Made by a program: the position numbers and the translations under genes. Source: a virus. From it: a DNA stretch of 34,291 nt. The stretch covers positions 1 to 34,291 of IMG/VR virus record IMGVR_UViG_3300036945_000124; one strand, written 5' to 3'. Shown in pieces: positions 5,430-11,220 of this stretch (position 1 is its first letter; every line of letters begins with the position of its first letter). A model generated the notes under the pieces. It had not been told where the DNA came from and did no database searches. It saw only the letters and a list, made by a program, of their open reading frames with translations.

Positions 5430-5606
5430 TTATTCCTTTATCAATTTGCTTAAAATTGAATATATACTTTCTTGCTCCTCATCATTTCTTTGCTTGTATA
5501 GCGCACAACGAAACTCATCTAAACTTTCAAAATTTTCAGATATTTCTGTTAATCTTTCCATTAATACAATTTTTAGCCATTTTGTTTCTTTTTTATTCAA
5601 TTTCAT
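5430..5606 (-). CDS. Small hypothetical protein, 58 aa
   Basis: The peptide begins MKLNKKETKWLKIVLMERLT and ends QESIYSILSKLIKE, forming charged amphipathic helices with EISENFESLDEFRCALYKQR between. It ends 2 nt before the replication-initiator-like start. The ribosome binding site is weak (TGGA). It lies just downstream of the strong hairpin with its T tract, so it needs readthrough or its own promoter. Plus-strand ORFs over the same bases are shadows. It may assist replication, judging only by position. Confidence 0.6.
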   Translation of the reverse strand: MKLNKKETKWLKIVLMERLTEISENFESLDEFRCALYKQRNDEEQESIYSILSKLIKE

Positions 5607-5749
5607 AATTTATCCAGACGAAAAAAAAGACCTCACCTGCACTCTCACCTTTTTTAAGGGTGTTGGTCGAACGGTATAGTAACCGCCAGAGTGCATGTGA
5701 AGTCTTACTATTTAATCACGACCAAGTGATATTGATTAAGACTATACGC
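5607..5749 (-). other. Gene-free control region between DUF1064 gene and replication genes
   Basis: This stretch holds the multi-branched hairpin with T tract (5621-5704) and, upstream on the minus strand, a 7-bp inverted repeat TTAATCA/TGATTAA at 5712-5718 and 5733-5739 with a 14-nt spacer. The latter could be an operator or a small hairpin that precedes the terminator structure. No ORF is seen. Confidence 0.55.
5621..5704 (-). terminator. Intrinsic terminator built as a three-way junction, or small RNA 3' end
   Basis: On the minus strand a long helix pairs 5704-5688 with 5645-5629 (17 positions, with one G-T wobble and one mismatch) and is followed directly by eight T (5628-5621). Two hairpins lie within: CGGT/ACCG (5672-5685) and CACC plus TT paired with AA plus GGTG (5646-5662). 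In the minus direction the imperfect pair is a wobble, which supports that strand. The T tract marks a factor-independent terminator after the DUF1064 gene. The extra arms suggest a regulatory RNA or attenuator controlling the replication genes downstream. Confidence 0.75.
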
Positions 5750-6091
5750 TTATGTGATCTTTATGTCAATACCATGTACCTGCTTCATTAGCCTGTACTT
5801 AATTTTAAATATATCGGTAATCATTCCCTTTACATCCTCAACGATCTCTACCTTATGTACTGTGTCGTAATATACAAAGTCTGCCACATATTTAATAGCA
5901 CGCTCAGTCTTACCATTGATCACCAGTTTTGGTATCAATTCATAGGGAACTTGCAAGCGTAGATCAGTAATTAATCCACCTTTTTCATACAGTTTTAGCT
6001 GACTATACCTAGCGGATTCCTTGCGTGAATGGAACTTTATGCCATCTAACTCTGTGATTTTATTATTGTATTTAGTTTTCTTATGAATCAT
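5750..6091 (-). CDS. DUF1064 family protein, PD-(D/E)XK nuclease-like
   Basis: This 113-aa protein has the DUF1064 pattern: KTKYNNKITELDGIKFHSRKE at the start, YSQLKLYEKGGLITDLRLQVPYELIP, then KYVADFVYYD and VEDVKGM. The D in ADF, the E in VEIVEDVKG and the K form a plausible PD-(D/E)XK nuclease site. Phage members are thought to be Holliday-junction resolving or related endonucleases. As the first gene of the minus-strand run it lies at the divergent control region. GGA lies 6 nt before the ATG. The enzymatic role is inferred from the family. Confidence 0.8.
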   Translation of the reverse strand: MIHKKTKYNNKITELDGIKFHSRKESARYSQLKLYEKGGLITDLRLQVPYELIPKLVINGKTERAIKYVADFVYYDTVHKVEIVEDVKGMITDIFKIKYRLMKQVHGIDIKIT

Positions 6092-6210
6092 GTGTTATCC
6101 ATTTAAAAAATTATTTATATTTATGTGAAATAATTACATTTAATTGTTGCAATACTTTTTAATGGGTGTATAGTTACTACATCGCAATACATATTAACAC
6201 GGAGAACGAG
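6092..6210. promoter_or_regulatory. Divergent control region between the two early operons
   Basis: This is a 119-bp AT-rich stretch between the outward-facing operons. On the plus strand, TTGCAA (6147-6152) and TATAGT (6169-6174) are 16 bp apart and make a good sigma70-type promoter. Leader bases 6183-6200 resemble the element at 3988-4005. On the minus side the stretch before 6091 is nearly all A and T and shows no clear -35/-10 pair. It could also hold the replication origin, but no iterons are evident. Confidence 0.65.
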
Positions 6211-6576
6211 ATGACTAGATTTTTAAAAAATGAAATTGTTTATAAAGTTTCAACAGATTTTGCAACAGTTGGAAAAGCTTCATATAACGAAGACAAATAT
6301 ATTTCAGAAGTTAGATTGGGAATTATAGTTGAACGTCAAGTTGAATCATGTGGTGCAAAAAGAATTACTTTTTATGATAGAGCAAATAATGATTTTGTAT
6401 TCGGAAAATCTGCACATTCTGATAATGAAACTTATTTTAAATCTGTTGAAGATGCTTTTAATTTTCTTAAAAACAGTAATCAATGCCAAGTAATTTGCCC
6501 AGATGTTTATTCTGATGCAGATAATAAATCATTTGATGATTTTAATAATGGAAAAATGAGAATTGCACAAAAATAA
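6211..6576 (+). CDS. Hypothetical early protein, 121 aa
   Basis: This is the first gene of the plus-strand operon. The start at 6211 has GGAG with 6-nt spacing; an earlier alternative start in the promoter region is unlikely. The protein begins MTRFLKNEIVYKVSTDFATV and has beta-rich patterns (RITFYDRANNDFVFG) and a C-terminal VICPDVYSDADNKSFDDF segment. No family is recognised. First-expressed phage genes often alter host functions, but nothing here shows how. A UUCG-loop hairpin follows immediately. Confidence 0.7.
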   Translation: MTRFLKNEIVYKVSTDFATVGKASYNEDKYISEVRLGIIVERQVESCGAKRITFYDRANNDFVFGKSAHSDNETYFKSVEDAFNFLKNSNQCQVICPDVYSDADNKSFDDFNNGKMRIAQK

Positions 6577-6582
6577 CAAATC

Positions 6583-6600
6583 AAGCCCTTCGGGGCTTTA
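6583..6600 (+). terminator. UUCG-tetraloop hairpin after first early gene
   Basis: AAGCCC (6583-6588), the loop TTCG and GGGCTT (6593-6598) make a perfect 6-bp stem with a very stable tetraloop, followed by a short T-containing tail (TTATCT). The weak T tract suggests partial termination or mRNA 3' end protection, reducing expression of the genes downstream relative to the first gene. Confidence 0.75.
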
Positions 6601-6614
6601 TCTAGGAGAAGAAA

Positions 6615-6938
6615 ATGTTTGATTACGAAGCACACTTTAATACACCAGAAAAAATCGCAGAACGTAAAGCTGACATGGTTGCATTTTACGCAGCTCGTGA
6701 TGCAGAAAGTAAACGTATCCATGACGAACTAGAAGCTACTCGTGCAATCTTGCGTGCAGCTACAGATGATCTCAAGGCTGACAATGATGCAGCAGAGTTA
6801 AAAGAGTACAACAGAGTATTTGCAGCTAACAAAGAAAGATACCTAGCTGCTGGCTACACAGAAGCGTTAGCACACAATATTGCTTGTAGTGATATGCAGT
6901 ATCTAGAAAATAAAAAACTTGGTTACAGTAACGAATAG
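6615..6938 (+). CDS. Hypothetical protein, helical, 107 aa
   Basis: The start has AGGAGAAG 4-8 nt upstream. The protein begins MFDYEAHFNTPEKIAERKAD and is almost entirely charged helix (DELEATRAILRAATDDLKAD), probably a coiled coil, ending in a Cys-containing ALAHNIACSDMQYLE segment. No family is recognised. It is followed at short distance by a membrane microprotein. Confidence 0.7.
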   Translation: MFDYEAHFNTPEKIAERKADMVAFYAARDAESKRIHDELEATRAILRAATDDLKADNDAAELKEYNRVFAANKERYLAAGYTEALAHNIACSDMQYLENKKLGYSNE

Positions 6939-6947
6939 GAGAATGTC

Positions 6948-7046
6948 ATGTTAGATAACTTAGCTATTTTATGTTTGGGCGGTATTGTAGTTTTTGGATT
7001 ATTTGTTATTGTAGGTGTAATTGCTGAATGGAGAAATTGGAAATGA
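6948..7046 (+). CDS. 32-aa membrane microprotein
   Basis: The peptide starts MLDNLAILCLGGIVVFGLF and continues through a hydrophobic stretch to a charged end (AEWRNWK), giving one transmembrane helix. TAGGAGAATGTC upstream supplies AGGAG. Its stop overlaps the next start as ATGA, which supports translation. No family is recognised. Confidence 0.6.
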   Translation: MLDNLAILCLGGIVVFGLFVIVGVIAEWRNWK

Positions 7047-7264
7047 ACCAGCAACAATATCAAGCAGAGTTTAATTTAGAAGAGTTCATTGATTCTATTA
7101 ACTGGGATAAAATGGAAGATAAGTTTAGCGACCAGTTCTGGGATCATATGTTAAGCAATGAACCAAAGGCACATAACGAGGAATGGATGCTAGAAAACTT
7201 TGGTGACAACTTTGTGGAATGGGTAGTAGAATCTTTTGACAATAAAGATATTATTTTTAACTAG
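7043..7264 (+). CDS. Small acidic hypothetical protein, 73 aa
   Basis: The start at 7043 overlaps the stop of the membrane microprotein (ATGA); an in-frame ATG at 7028 would add five residues. The protein is very acidic and rich in Trp and Phe (EEFIDSINWDKMEDKFSDQF, then DNFVEWVVESFDN). This can resemble DNA-mimic or anti-host proteins, but there is no specific match. It precedes the annealing protein in the operon. Confidence 0.7.
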   Translation: MNQQQYQAEFNLEEFIDSINWDKMEDKFSDQFWDHMLSNEPKAHNEEWMLENFGDNFVEWVVESFDNKDIIFN

Positions 7265-7273
7265 GAGAATAGA

Positions 7274-7888
7274 GTGAGTAACTATCAAGTATTAAGAGCA
7301 ATTAACGTAAACGCACATACAGAGAAAAAGAACAACTTAACATACCTATCATGGGCATGGGCAGTAGATCAGTTACTTATGCAAGATCCAGCAGCAACAT
7401 GGTCTTATGGTGAGCCAGTACGATTTGGTGAAACATTGATGGTGTTCTGTACAGTAACTGCGTTTGGTAAGTCTATGACATCACAGCTACCTGTTATGGA
7501 CTATCGTAATAAGGCAATTCCTAACCCAGATAGCATGGCAGTCAACACAGCGATGCAACGATGCCTAGCCAAAGCAATTGCGTTACATGGTCTAGGTTTG
7601 TATATCTACGCTGGCGAAGATGTGCCAGAGGAAGATAAAGTACAAGCACCAAAAGCAATCACACCTACGGCTGGTGCAATGGAGAATTTAGATGAGGAAT
7701 CACAACAGTTTATTAAAGACCTTGCAATTGATATTATTGGTGATGTTGCTGGTGGACACATTGAGGATGCTTATGGTAAAACGACAACACTACTCAATGA
7801 AGAGAAACTCGCTGTATGGAGTTTACTAGATAGCAAGACACGCAGCACACTTAAAAAACACGCTGAATCATTAAAGGAGAAGAAGTAA
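7274..7888 (+). CDS. Single-strand annealing protein, Sak/DUF1071 type
   Basis: This 204-aa protein has the DUF1071 signature LTYLSWAWAVDQL (about residues 22-34), FGETLMVFCTVTAFGKSMTS and LPVMDYRNKAIPNP, then MAVNTAMQRCLAKAIALHGLGLYIYAGED (about 90-118). Such Rad52-like phage recombinases anneal homologous single strands. Residues 145-204 are a helical tail that may bind SSB. The GTG start is well placed after AGGAG (6-nt spacing). It works with the SSB and the NinB-like protein in phage recombination. Its stop overlaps the next start. Confidence 0.85.
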   Translation: MSNYQVLRAINVNAHTEKKNNLTYLSWAWAVDQLLMQDPAATWSYGEPVRFGETLMVFCTVTAFGKSMTSQLPVMDYRNKAIPNPDSMAVNTAMQRCLAKAIALHGLGLYIYAGEDVPEEDKVQAPKAITPTAGAMENLDEESQQFIKDLAIDIIGDVAGGHIEDAYGKTTTLLNEEKLAVWSLLDSKTRSTLKKHAESLKEKK

Positions 7889-8313
7889 TGAGTAAACTAT
7901 TAAATACAATGATGAAGGTTGCAGATACTGGATTTGCTTCAAAGGGTGAAGTTTTTGTAAATTCAGATTATATTAAGTCTGGTAAGGTTACATTAACTAA
8001 AAAAGAAGCAACTAAGAATATGGATGATGCTTCAGACATTCTTGAAGAATCATTCCAGCGTTACGACAATAACTTTAAGAAAATGATTATTGATGAATCA
8101 AGAATGGTTGAACAAACTAAAGTATTTTCACAGAAGGTAAAAGATTATACAAACCAAGTTGGTGAAGCTATGGCAAAAATAGATAAGGTTTTAGTTAAAG
8201 ACTTTGAAATTAAATTAAATATGTTAGAGCGTTATGTTGAAGCAATGAAAGCATTAAACGAGTTAGAGCAAACAGGATTTGTATCTAAACTATCACAGTC
8301 AATTAAAGGATAA
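7888..8313 (+). CDS. Coiled-coil hypothetical protein next to annealing protein
   Basis: This 141-aa protein is coupled to the annealing protein by TAATG. It begins MSKLLNTMMKVADTGFASKG, and its second half is long helices (KVFSQKVKDYTNQVGEAMAKI, then LNMLERYVEAMKALNELE), predicting a coiled-coil oligomer. The tight coupling suggests a partner of the recombinase, but no family is recognised. Confidence 0.7.
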   Translation: MSKLLNTMMKVADTGFASKGEVFVNSDYIKSGKVTLTKKEATKNMDDASDILEESFQRYDNNFKKMIIDESRMVEQTKVFSQKVKDYTNQVGEAMAKIDKVLVKDFEIKLNMLERYVEAMKALNELEQTGFVSKLSQSIKG

Positions 8314-8315
8314 TC

Positions 8316-8594
8316 ATGAAAGTATTAACAGTTAAATATAATCAATTGCGTGACAACACTACAATTAAATTTAGTGAGGATATTCAACTTTGTAACTGGC
8401 TACTAAAAGCAGATATTTTAAAAGATACTATTTTGAAATTAGAAGCTGAATATGAAATTCTTATGAGCATTAAAGAATTAGAATTTAGGAATGAATGGGA
8501 ACTTGGAAATTTAGAGTTGTTTCATGAAGAGTATTCAGATGCAGTAAGTAAATTTAAAAATGATTTGTTAATAAAAACAGCAACGGAGATTTAA
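8316..8594 (+). CDS. Hypothetical protein, 92 aa
   Basis: This 92-aa protein begins MKVLTVKYNQLRDNTTIKFS and then is mainly helical (LKLEAEYEILMSIKELEF, LFHEEYSDAVSKFKNDLLIK). It lies 2 nt after the coiled-coil gene and shares its low-GC codon style. No family or catalytic motif is recognised. Confidence 0.65.
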   Translation: MKVLTVKYNQLRDNTTIKFSEDIQLCNWLLKADILKDTILKLEAEYEILMSIKELEFRNEWELGNLELFHEEYSDAVSKFKNDLLIKTATEI

Positions 8595-8595
8595 T

Positions 8596-8727
8596 ATGAT
8601 AATCACTTCACTATACGGAATGAAAACACTTCTAAACAAAGAGCATGAAAACAAATTGAAAGCAGCATTTCAATATTTAGGCAACAAGTATTTATTAGCA
8701 ACAACAATCAAAAAGGGTAACAAATGA
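8596..8727 (+). CDS. Small basic hypothetical protein, 43 aa
   Basis: The ATG at 8596 has GGAG with 7-nt spacing, and the stop overlaps the SSB start as ATGA. The peptide starts MIITSLYGMKTLLNKEHENK and is basic throughout, ending KKGNK. It fills exactly the space between two genes in the operon and couples translation to ssb. No family is recognised. Confidence 0.65.
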   Translation: MIITSLYGMKTLLNKEHENKLKAAFQYLGNKYLLATTIKKGNK

Positions 8728-9116
8728 ATATTTTTAACTTTACAGGTAACTTAGGTGATGATTCAGAAGTTCGTTATACACCAGATCAAAAAGCAATTAC
8801 ATCATGGTCTGTTGCAGTAACTTCTGGGTTTGGTAAATCAGAAAAAACTAACTGGGTTCGTTGCAGTATGTTTGGTGAACGTGGAGTTAAACTTGCAGAA
8901 TATCTTAAAAAAGGTACACAAGTTGCGGTGTCAGGTGAAGCATCATTAAATGAATTTACAAACAAACAAGGTGAAAATAAATCAAGCCTTCAATGTAATG
9001 TAAACAACGTAACGCTGCTAGGTAAAAAAGATGCTTCAGAACCTAAAGAAGCCAGCAAAGCAAACGGATACCAGAATCAACCTTTAGATGAAATGGATAG
9101 TGACATTCCATTTTGA
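8724..9116 (+). CDS. ssb: Single-stranded DNA-binding protein (SSB)
   Basis: This 130-aa bacterial-type SSB has an OB fold over residues 1-103 (FNFTGNLGDDSEVRYTPDQK, NWVRCSMFGERGVKLAEYLKKG, VAVSGEASLNEF), a short flexible linker, and the classic acidic tail ending DSDIPF that recruits partner proteins. It coats phage single strands and would interact with host replication proteins and with the phage annealing and NinB-like proteins. The start is coupled to a 43-aa upstream gene. Confidence 0.95.
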   Translation: MNIFNFTGNLGDDSEVRYTPDQKAITSWSVAVTSGFGKSEKTNWVRCSMFGERGVKLAEYLKKGTQVAVSGEASLNEFTNKQGENKSSLQCNVNNVTLLGKKDASEPKEASKANGYQNQPLDEMDSDIPF

Positions 9117-9339
9117 TGATTAATGGGGATAGCTGTGTAGGTAACGAACAGCCCATTGCATCCGATGGCATCAATATCCCCACCTAATTGGCGAACGCAT
9201 ACGGGGGTGTGTTAGTAGCCAACCACCAATGGGCGAAAGTGCTAATCTTTAAAAATCTGACCATCGACAGTTAGACCACGATATATTGTGCAAAATCTAT
9301 CAATCAGCATGAGTAGCCCACCAATTTTCGGAGAGAGAA
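9117..9339 (+). other. Gene-free stretch after ssb
   Basis: No ORF of convincing length lies in these 223 bases. The first half forms the structured element at 9125-9222. A near-perfect 14-bp palindrome, CACGATATATTGTG, lies at 9277-9290, a possible operator for the winged-helix-like proteins encoded next. The stretch ends with a strong ribosome binding site (GGAGAGAG) before 9340. Confidence 0.55.
9125..9222 (+). ncRNA. Candidate structured leader RNA with three-way junction
   Basis: A 7-bp helix GGGGATA/TATCCCC (9125-9131 with 9175-9181) encloses two hairpins: GCTGT/ACAGC (9132-9136 with 9148-9152) and CCATTG/CGATGG (9153-9158 with 9163-9168, loop CATC). A second domain follows: TTGGC/GCCAA (9188-9192 with 9218-9222) enclosing AACGCAT/GTGTGTT (9194-9200 with 9207-9213). 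Three wobble pairs are valid only in the plus-strand RNA, which supports that direction. It could be an untranslated regulator, riboswitch-like leader or processing site for the genes at 9340 onward. I do not recognise a known class. Confidence 0.5.
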
Positions 9340-9789
9340 ATGCCAACAAGAAAAGAAATAATGTTAAAAGCAGAAAACAATAGACAAGCAATATTTGATG
9401 CTATTGGTAACGAAGTTTTAAAGTTGACTGAGATTGACAACATTTTAAATTTAGGTGAAGCATTAATTAAGAATCACTTGAATACACTAGTTGCTCGTGG
9501 ACATATTGTTTCAACCAAGATTATTAATAAGACAACAGGCAAATGGAACAATCTTTATCGCCAGAGTGATAACCCATACATCGCCAAGACAGAGGATGAA
9601 CTTGGAATATCTGATGTAGAGAGAAAAGAATACACAAAAAGATTTGCAAGTGATCTGGCAGCAATGAAAGCTAACCCAAACTTGCGGATCGTTCGTAGGT
9701 TGGACAAGAGAGTTGAAGTGTCAAAACTCAGCAGCAAGAGTTCATACAGAGGAATCGGCAGTTCATTCTCAATGTGGGAATCAGCATGA
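9340..9789 (+). CDS. Winged-helix-like DNA-binding protein
   Basis: This 149-aa protein has an N-terminal winged-helix pattern: NRQAIFDAIGNEVLKLTEID, a recognition-helix region ALIKNHLNTLVARGHIVSTK (about residues 45-64) and a wing with TTGKWNNLYRQ. The C-terminal part is basic (RIVRRLDKRVEVSKLSSKSS). It probably regulates phage transcription or helps replication. It is coupled by ATGA to a second protein with a similar layout, so the two may be partners or ancient duplicates. Confidence 0.75.
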   Translation: MPTRKEIMLKAENNRQAIFDAIGNEVLKLTEIDNILNLGEALIKNHLNTLVARGHIVSTKIINKTTGKWNNLYRQSDNPYIAKTEDELGISDVERKEYTKRFASDLAAMKANPNLRIVRRLDKRVEVSKLSSKSSYRGIGSSFSMWESA

Positions 9790-10199
9790 GTGCAAAGACA
9801 AGGCATGATCTTGGTGAGATAAGCAAAATGAATATTTGTAACTACATCTATAACAACCCAGCATCAATGAGCCAGATCAAAGAAGCAACAGGATTGTCTA
9901 TTTCTTATATCAGATTATTGTTATTAAAGTTAAGCAATGAACACATGATTAGAGAATTAAGACTGCCGTCAATGGGCAAAGAGATGACACACTACGAATC
10001 TTTTGAGGAATACAAGCCAAAAGAATACGTTAGGAAGCCTAATAGGAAGCCGTATAAGCCATTAAAAAAACTTGGTGATGACTTTGTATCAATCGTATTA
10101 AATAAGCTGTCTAGCCAAACACCAAAGGTGGTGGCAATTGATTTAGATATTAGTTTAAGTAAGATTTATTATGTGAGGAGATATTATGGCAGGAATTAA
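9786..10199 (+). CDS. Second winged-helix-like DNA-binding protein
   Basis: This 137-aa protein starts at 9786 by ATGA overlap. It has a helix-turn-helix pattern: MNICNYIYNNPASMSQIKEA, TGLSISYIRLLLLKLSNEHM (about residues 33-52) and a wing region after it. The C-terminus again looks like a helix-turn-helix (VVAIDLDISLSKIYYVRRYY). A basic RKPNRKPYKPLKK linker joins the two. It could regulate the plus operon or the methyltransferase gene, which overlaps it by 14 nt. Confidence 0.75.
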   Translation: MSAKTRHDLGEISKMNICNYIYNNPASMSQIKEATGLSISYIRLLLLKLSNEHMIRELRLPSMGKEMTHYESFEEYKPKEYVRKPNRKPYKPLKKLGDDFVSIVLNKLSSQTPKVVAIDLDISLSKIYYVRRYYGRN

Positions 10200-10629
10200 T
10201 AATGTTCACTTTTCAAGCAAATCTGATTTGTGGGCTACTCCTCAAGACTTTTTTAATAAATATAATGACGTATATAATTTTGAAATTGATGTTTGTGCAA
10301 ATTTTCAAAATGCAAAATGCAAAATATATTTTGATATTGAACAAAATGGATTAAATCAAGAATGGATTGGAAGATGCTGGATGAATCCACCATATGGTCG
10401 AGATATTGGCAAATGGATGAAAAAAGCATACGAAAGCAGTTTGCTTGGCGCAGTAGTCGTTTGTTTAGTTCCATCAAGAACCGATACAAAATGGTGGCAT
10501 GACTACGCAATGAAAGGTAATATTGAATTTATTAAAGGCAGATTAAAATTTGGTGGGCATAATAATTCAGCACCATTTCCATCTGCTATAGTTGTTTTTA
10601 ATGGAGATAATAATGGCAACAACAAATAA
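10186..10629 (+). CDS. Phage Dam-family DNA N6-adenine methyltransferase
   Basis: This 147-aa protein matches the phage Dam family (PF05869 type): SDLWATPQDFFNKYN (about residues 13-27), FEIDVCANFQNAKC, the catalytic motif NPPYG (about 67-71), then VVCLVPSRTDTKWWHDY and FIKGRLKFGG. It would methylate adenine in phage or host DNA for restriction protection or timing. GGAG lies 5 nt before the start. It pairs functionally with the Mom-like protein on the other strand. The target site is unknown. Confidence 0.9.
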   Translation: MAGINNVHFSSKSDLWATPQDFFNKYNDVYNFEIDVCANFQNAKCKIYFDIEQNGLNQEWIGRCWMNPPYGRDIGKWMKKAYESSLLGAVVVCLVPSRTDTKWWHDYAMKGNIEFIKGRLKFGGHNNSAPFPSAIVVFNGDNNGNNK

Positions 10630-10906
10630 CATTACTGGGGATAGCCTTGTTAGCAAACTGGGTGACAAGGATCAGCAGGAGAAGTTTAACGCTAATTTTG
10701 ATGCTATCTTTGGAGTGAAGCCTAAGAAGGAAAAGTATGTACCACCAGCTATAATGAGTGATCCATTGTGTAAAATATGTGGAAAAGGTTTAGCAAGCAC
10801 TCAAGAATGTGCATGGACAGCATGCCCACTTAATTGGGATGAAAAACGTACTGATATAGTTGGGGCAAATGGGAATGATGGCTTGCATTATGAAGCTAAA
10901 GACTAA
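10613..10906 (+). CDS. Small protein with Cys zinc-finger motif, 97 aa
   Basis: The start at 10613 has GGAG with 6-nt spacing inside the end of the methyltransferase gene; earlier in-frame starts lack this. The N-terminus MATTNNITGDSLVSKLGDKD leads into a linker with VKPKKEKYVPP and then a probable zinc site CKICGKGLASTQECAWTACP. The role is unknown. It is the last substantial gene of the plus operon. Confidence 0.7.
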   Translation: MATTNNITGDSLVSKLGDKDQQEKFNANFDAIFGVKPKKEKYVPPAIMSDPLCKICGKGLASTQECAWTACPLNWDEKRTDIVGANGNDGLHYEAKD

Positions 10907-10994
10907 GCTATTCTTACTGCTTGTTACCGCACCAATATGGATATGGTTTGCTATACTTTGGCTGACAATACTTGATATATGGGATGCTAGATAG
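10890..10994 (+). CDS. 34-aa membrane microprotein
   Basis: The ATG at 10890 overlaps the end of the zinc-motif gene. The peptide starts MKLKTKLFLLLVTAPIWIW and stays hydrophobic (FAILWLTILDIW) before DAR and the stop, giving one or two short membrane segments with a positive N-terminus. The ribosome binding site is weak, but translation could be coupled. Its end lies in the hairpin shared with pqqA. No family is recognised. Confidence 0.45.
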   Translation: MKLKTKLFLLLVTAPIWIWFAILWLTILDIWDAR

Positions 10995-11022
10995 GGGATG
11001 GTTAATCCCCTGTTTGTCTAGC
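10986..11022. terminator. Hairpin at the convergent operon ends
   Basis: AGGGGAT (10993-10999) and ATCCCCT (11005-11011) form a perfect 7-bp stem with a 5-nt loop. An outer 6-bp stem, GCTAGA/TCTAGC (10986-10991 with 11017-11022), closes it. The stop codons of the plus-strand 34-aa gene and of minus-strand pqqA both lie in this structure. No T tract follows on either side, so it is a factor-dependent or weak bidirectional terminator, or a 3' end stabiliser. The position between converging transcripts fits. Confidence 0.65.
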
Positions 11023-11089
11023 GATTGCAAATATACATAGTTACTTCAAATCCAAATCTTAACTCAGTTGCAGTAGGTGATGTCCACAT
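11018..11089 (-). CDS. pqqA: PqqA, precursor peptide of pyrroloquinoline quinone (PQQ)
   Basis: This 23-residue peptide begins MWTSP and ends RFGFEVTMYICNR. Length, Trp2, Pro5, the FGFEVTMY core, Glu15 and Tyr19 and the final NR all match classical PqqA (for example the Klebsiella and Pseudomonas peptides). In the known pathway the radical-SAM enzyme PqqE, with PqqD as chaperone, cross-links Glu15 to Tyr19, and proteases plus PqqB and PqqC complete the cofactor. None of these enzymes is encoded here, so the host must supply them. AAGGA lies 7 nt before the ATG. The gene follows the late operon, after a hairpin at 11180-11207, and its stop is inside the hairpin at 10986-11022. An in-frame 51-codon version from 11173 lacks a ribosome binding site. 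It would raise PQQ supply for PQQ dehydrogenases such as methanol dehydrogenase (inference). Confidence 0.93.
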   Translation of the reverse strand: MWTSPTATELRFGFEVTMYICNR

Positions 11090-11179
11090 GATGTAGTCCT
11101 TAATATATAATAAGCAAAAGTGCTTGTATGTAATAATCTCACAAATGTTAGACACAAACATCAGCATTATCATGAAATA

Positions 11180-11207
11180 AGTTTAGAAAAAGTATTAGAA
11201 CTAAACT
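11180..11207 (-). terminator. Candidate hairpin after the late operon, before pqqA
   Basis: AGTTTAG (11180-11186) and CTAAACT (11201-11207) form a 7-bp stem with a 14-nt loop, 13 nt after the stop of the last large late gene. On the minus strand a short T-rich tail (TTATTTC) follows. It may end or reduce late transcription before pqqA, or only mark the mRNA 3' end. The stem is AT-rich, so the call is tentative. Confidence 0.4.
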
Positions 11208-11220
11208 ATTAGTTTATAAA

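Noticed and set aside
5410-5679. Plus-strand ORFs in the replication control region
   Set aside because: They run through the minus-strand 58-aa gene and the terminator hairpin and have no ribosome binding site.
11018-11173. Longer 51-codon form of pqqA starting at 11173
   Set aside because: The frame is open upstream, but there is no ribosome binding site at 11173, and known PqqA peptides of this type begin at the Met before Trp, where a good site exists.
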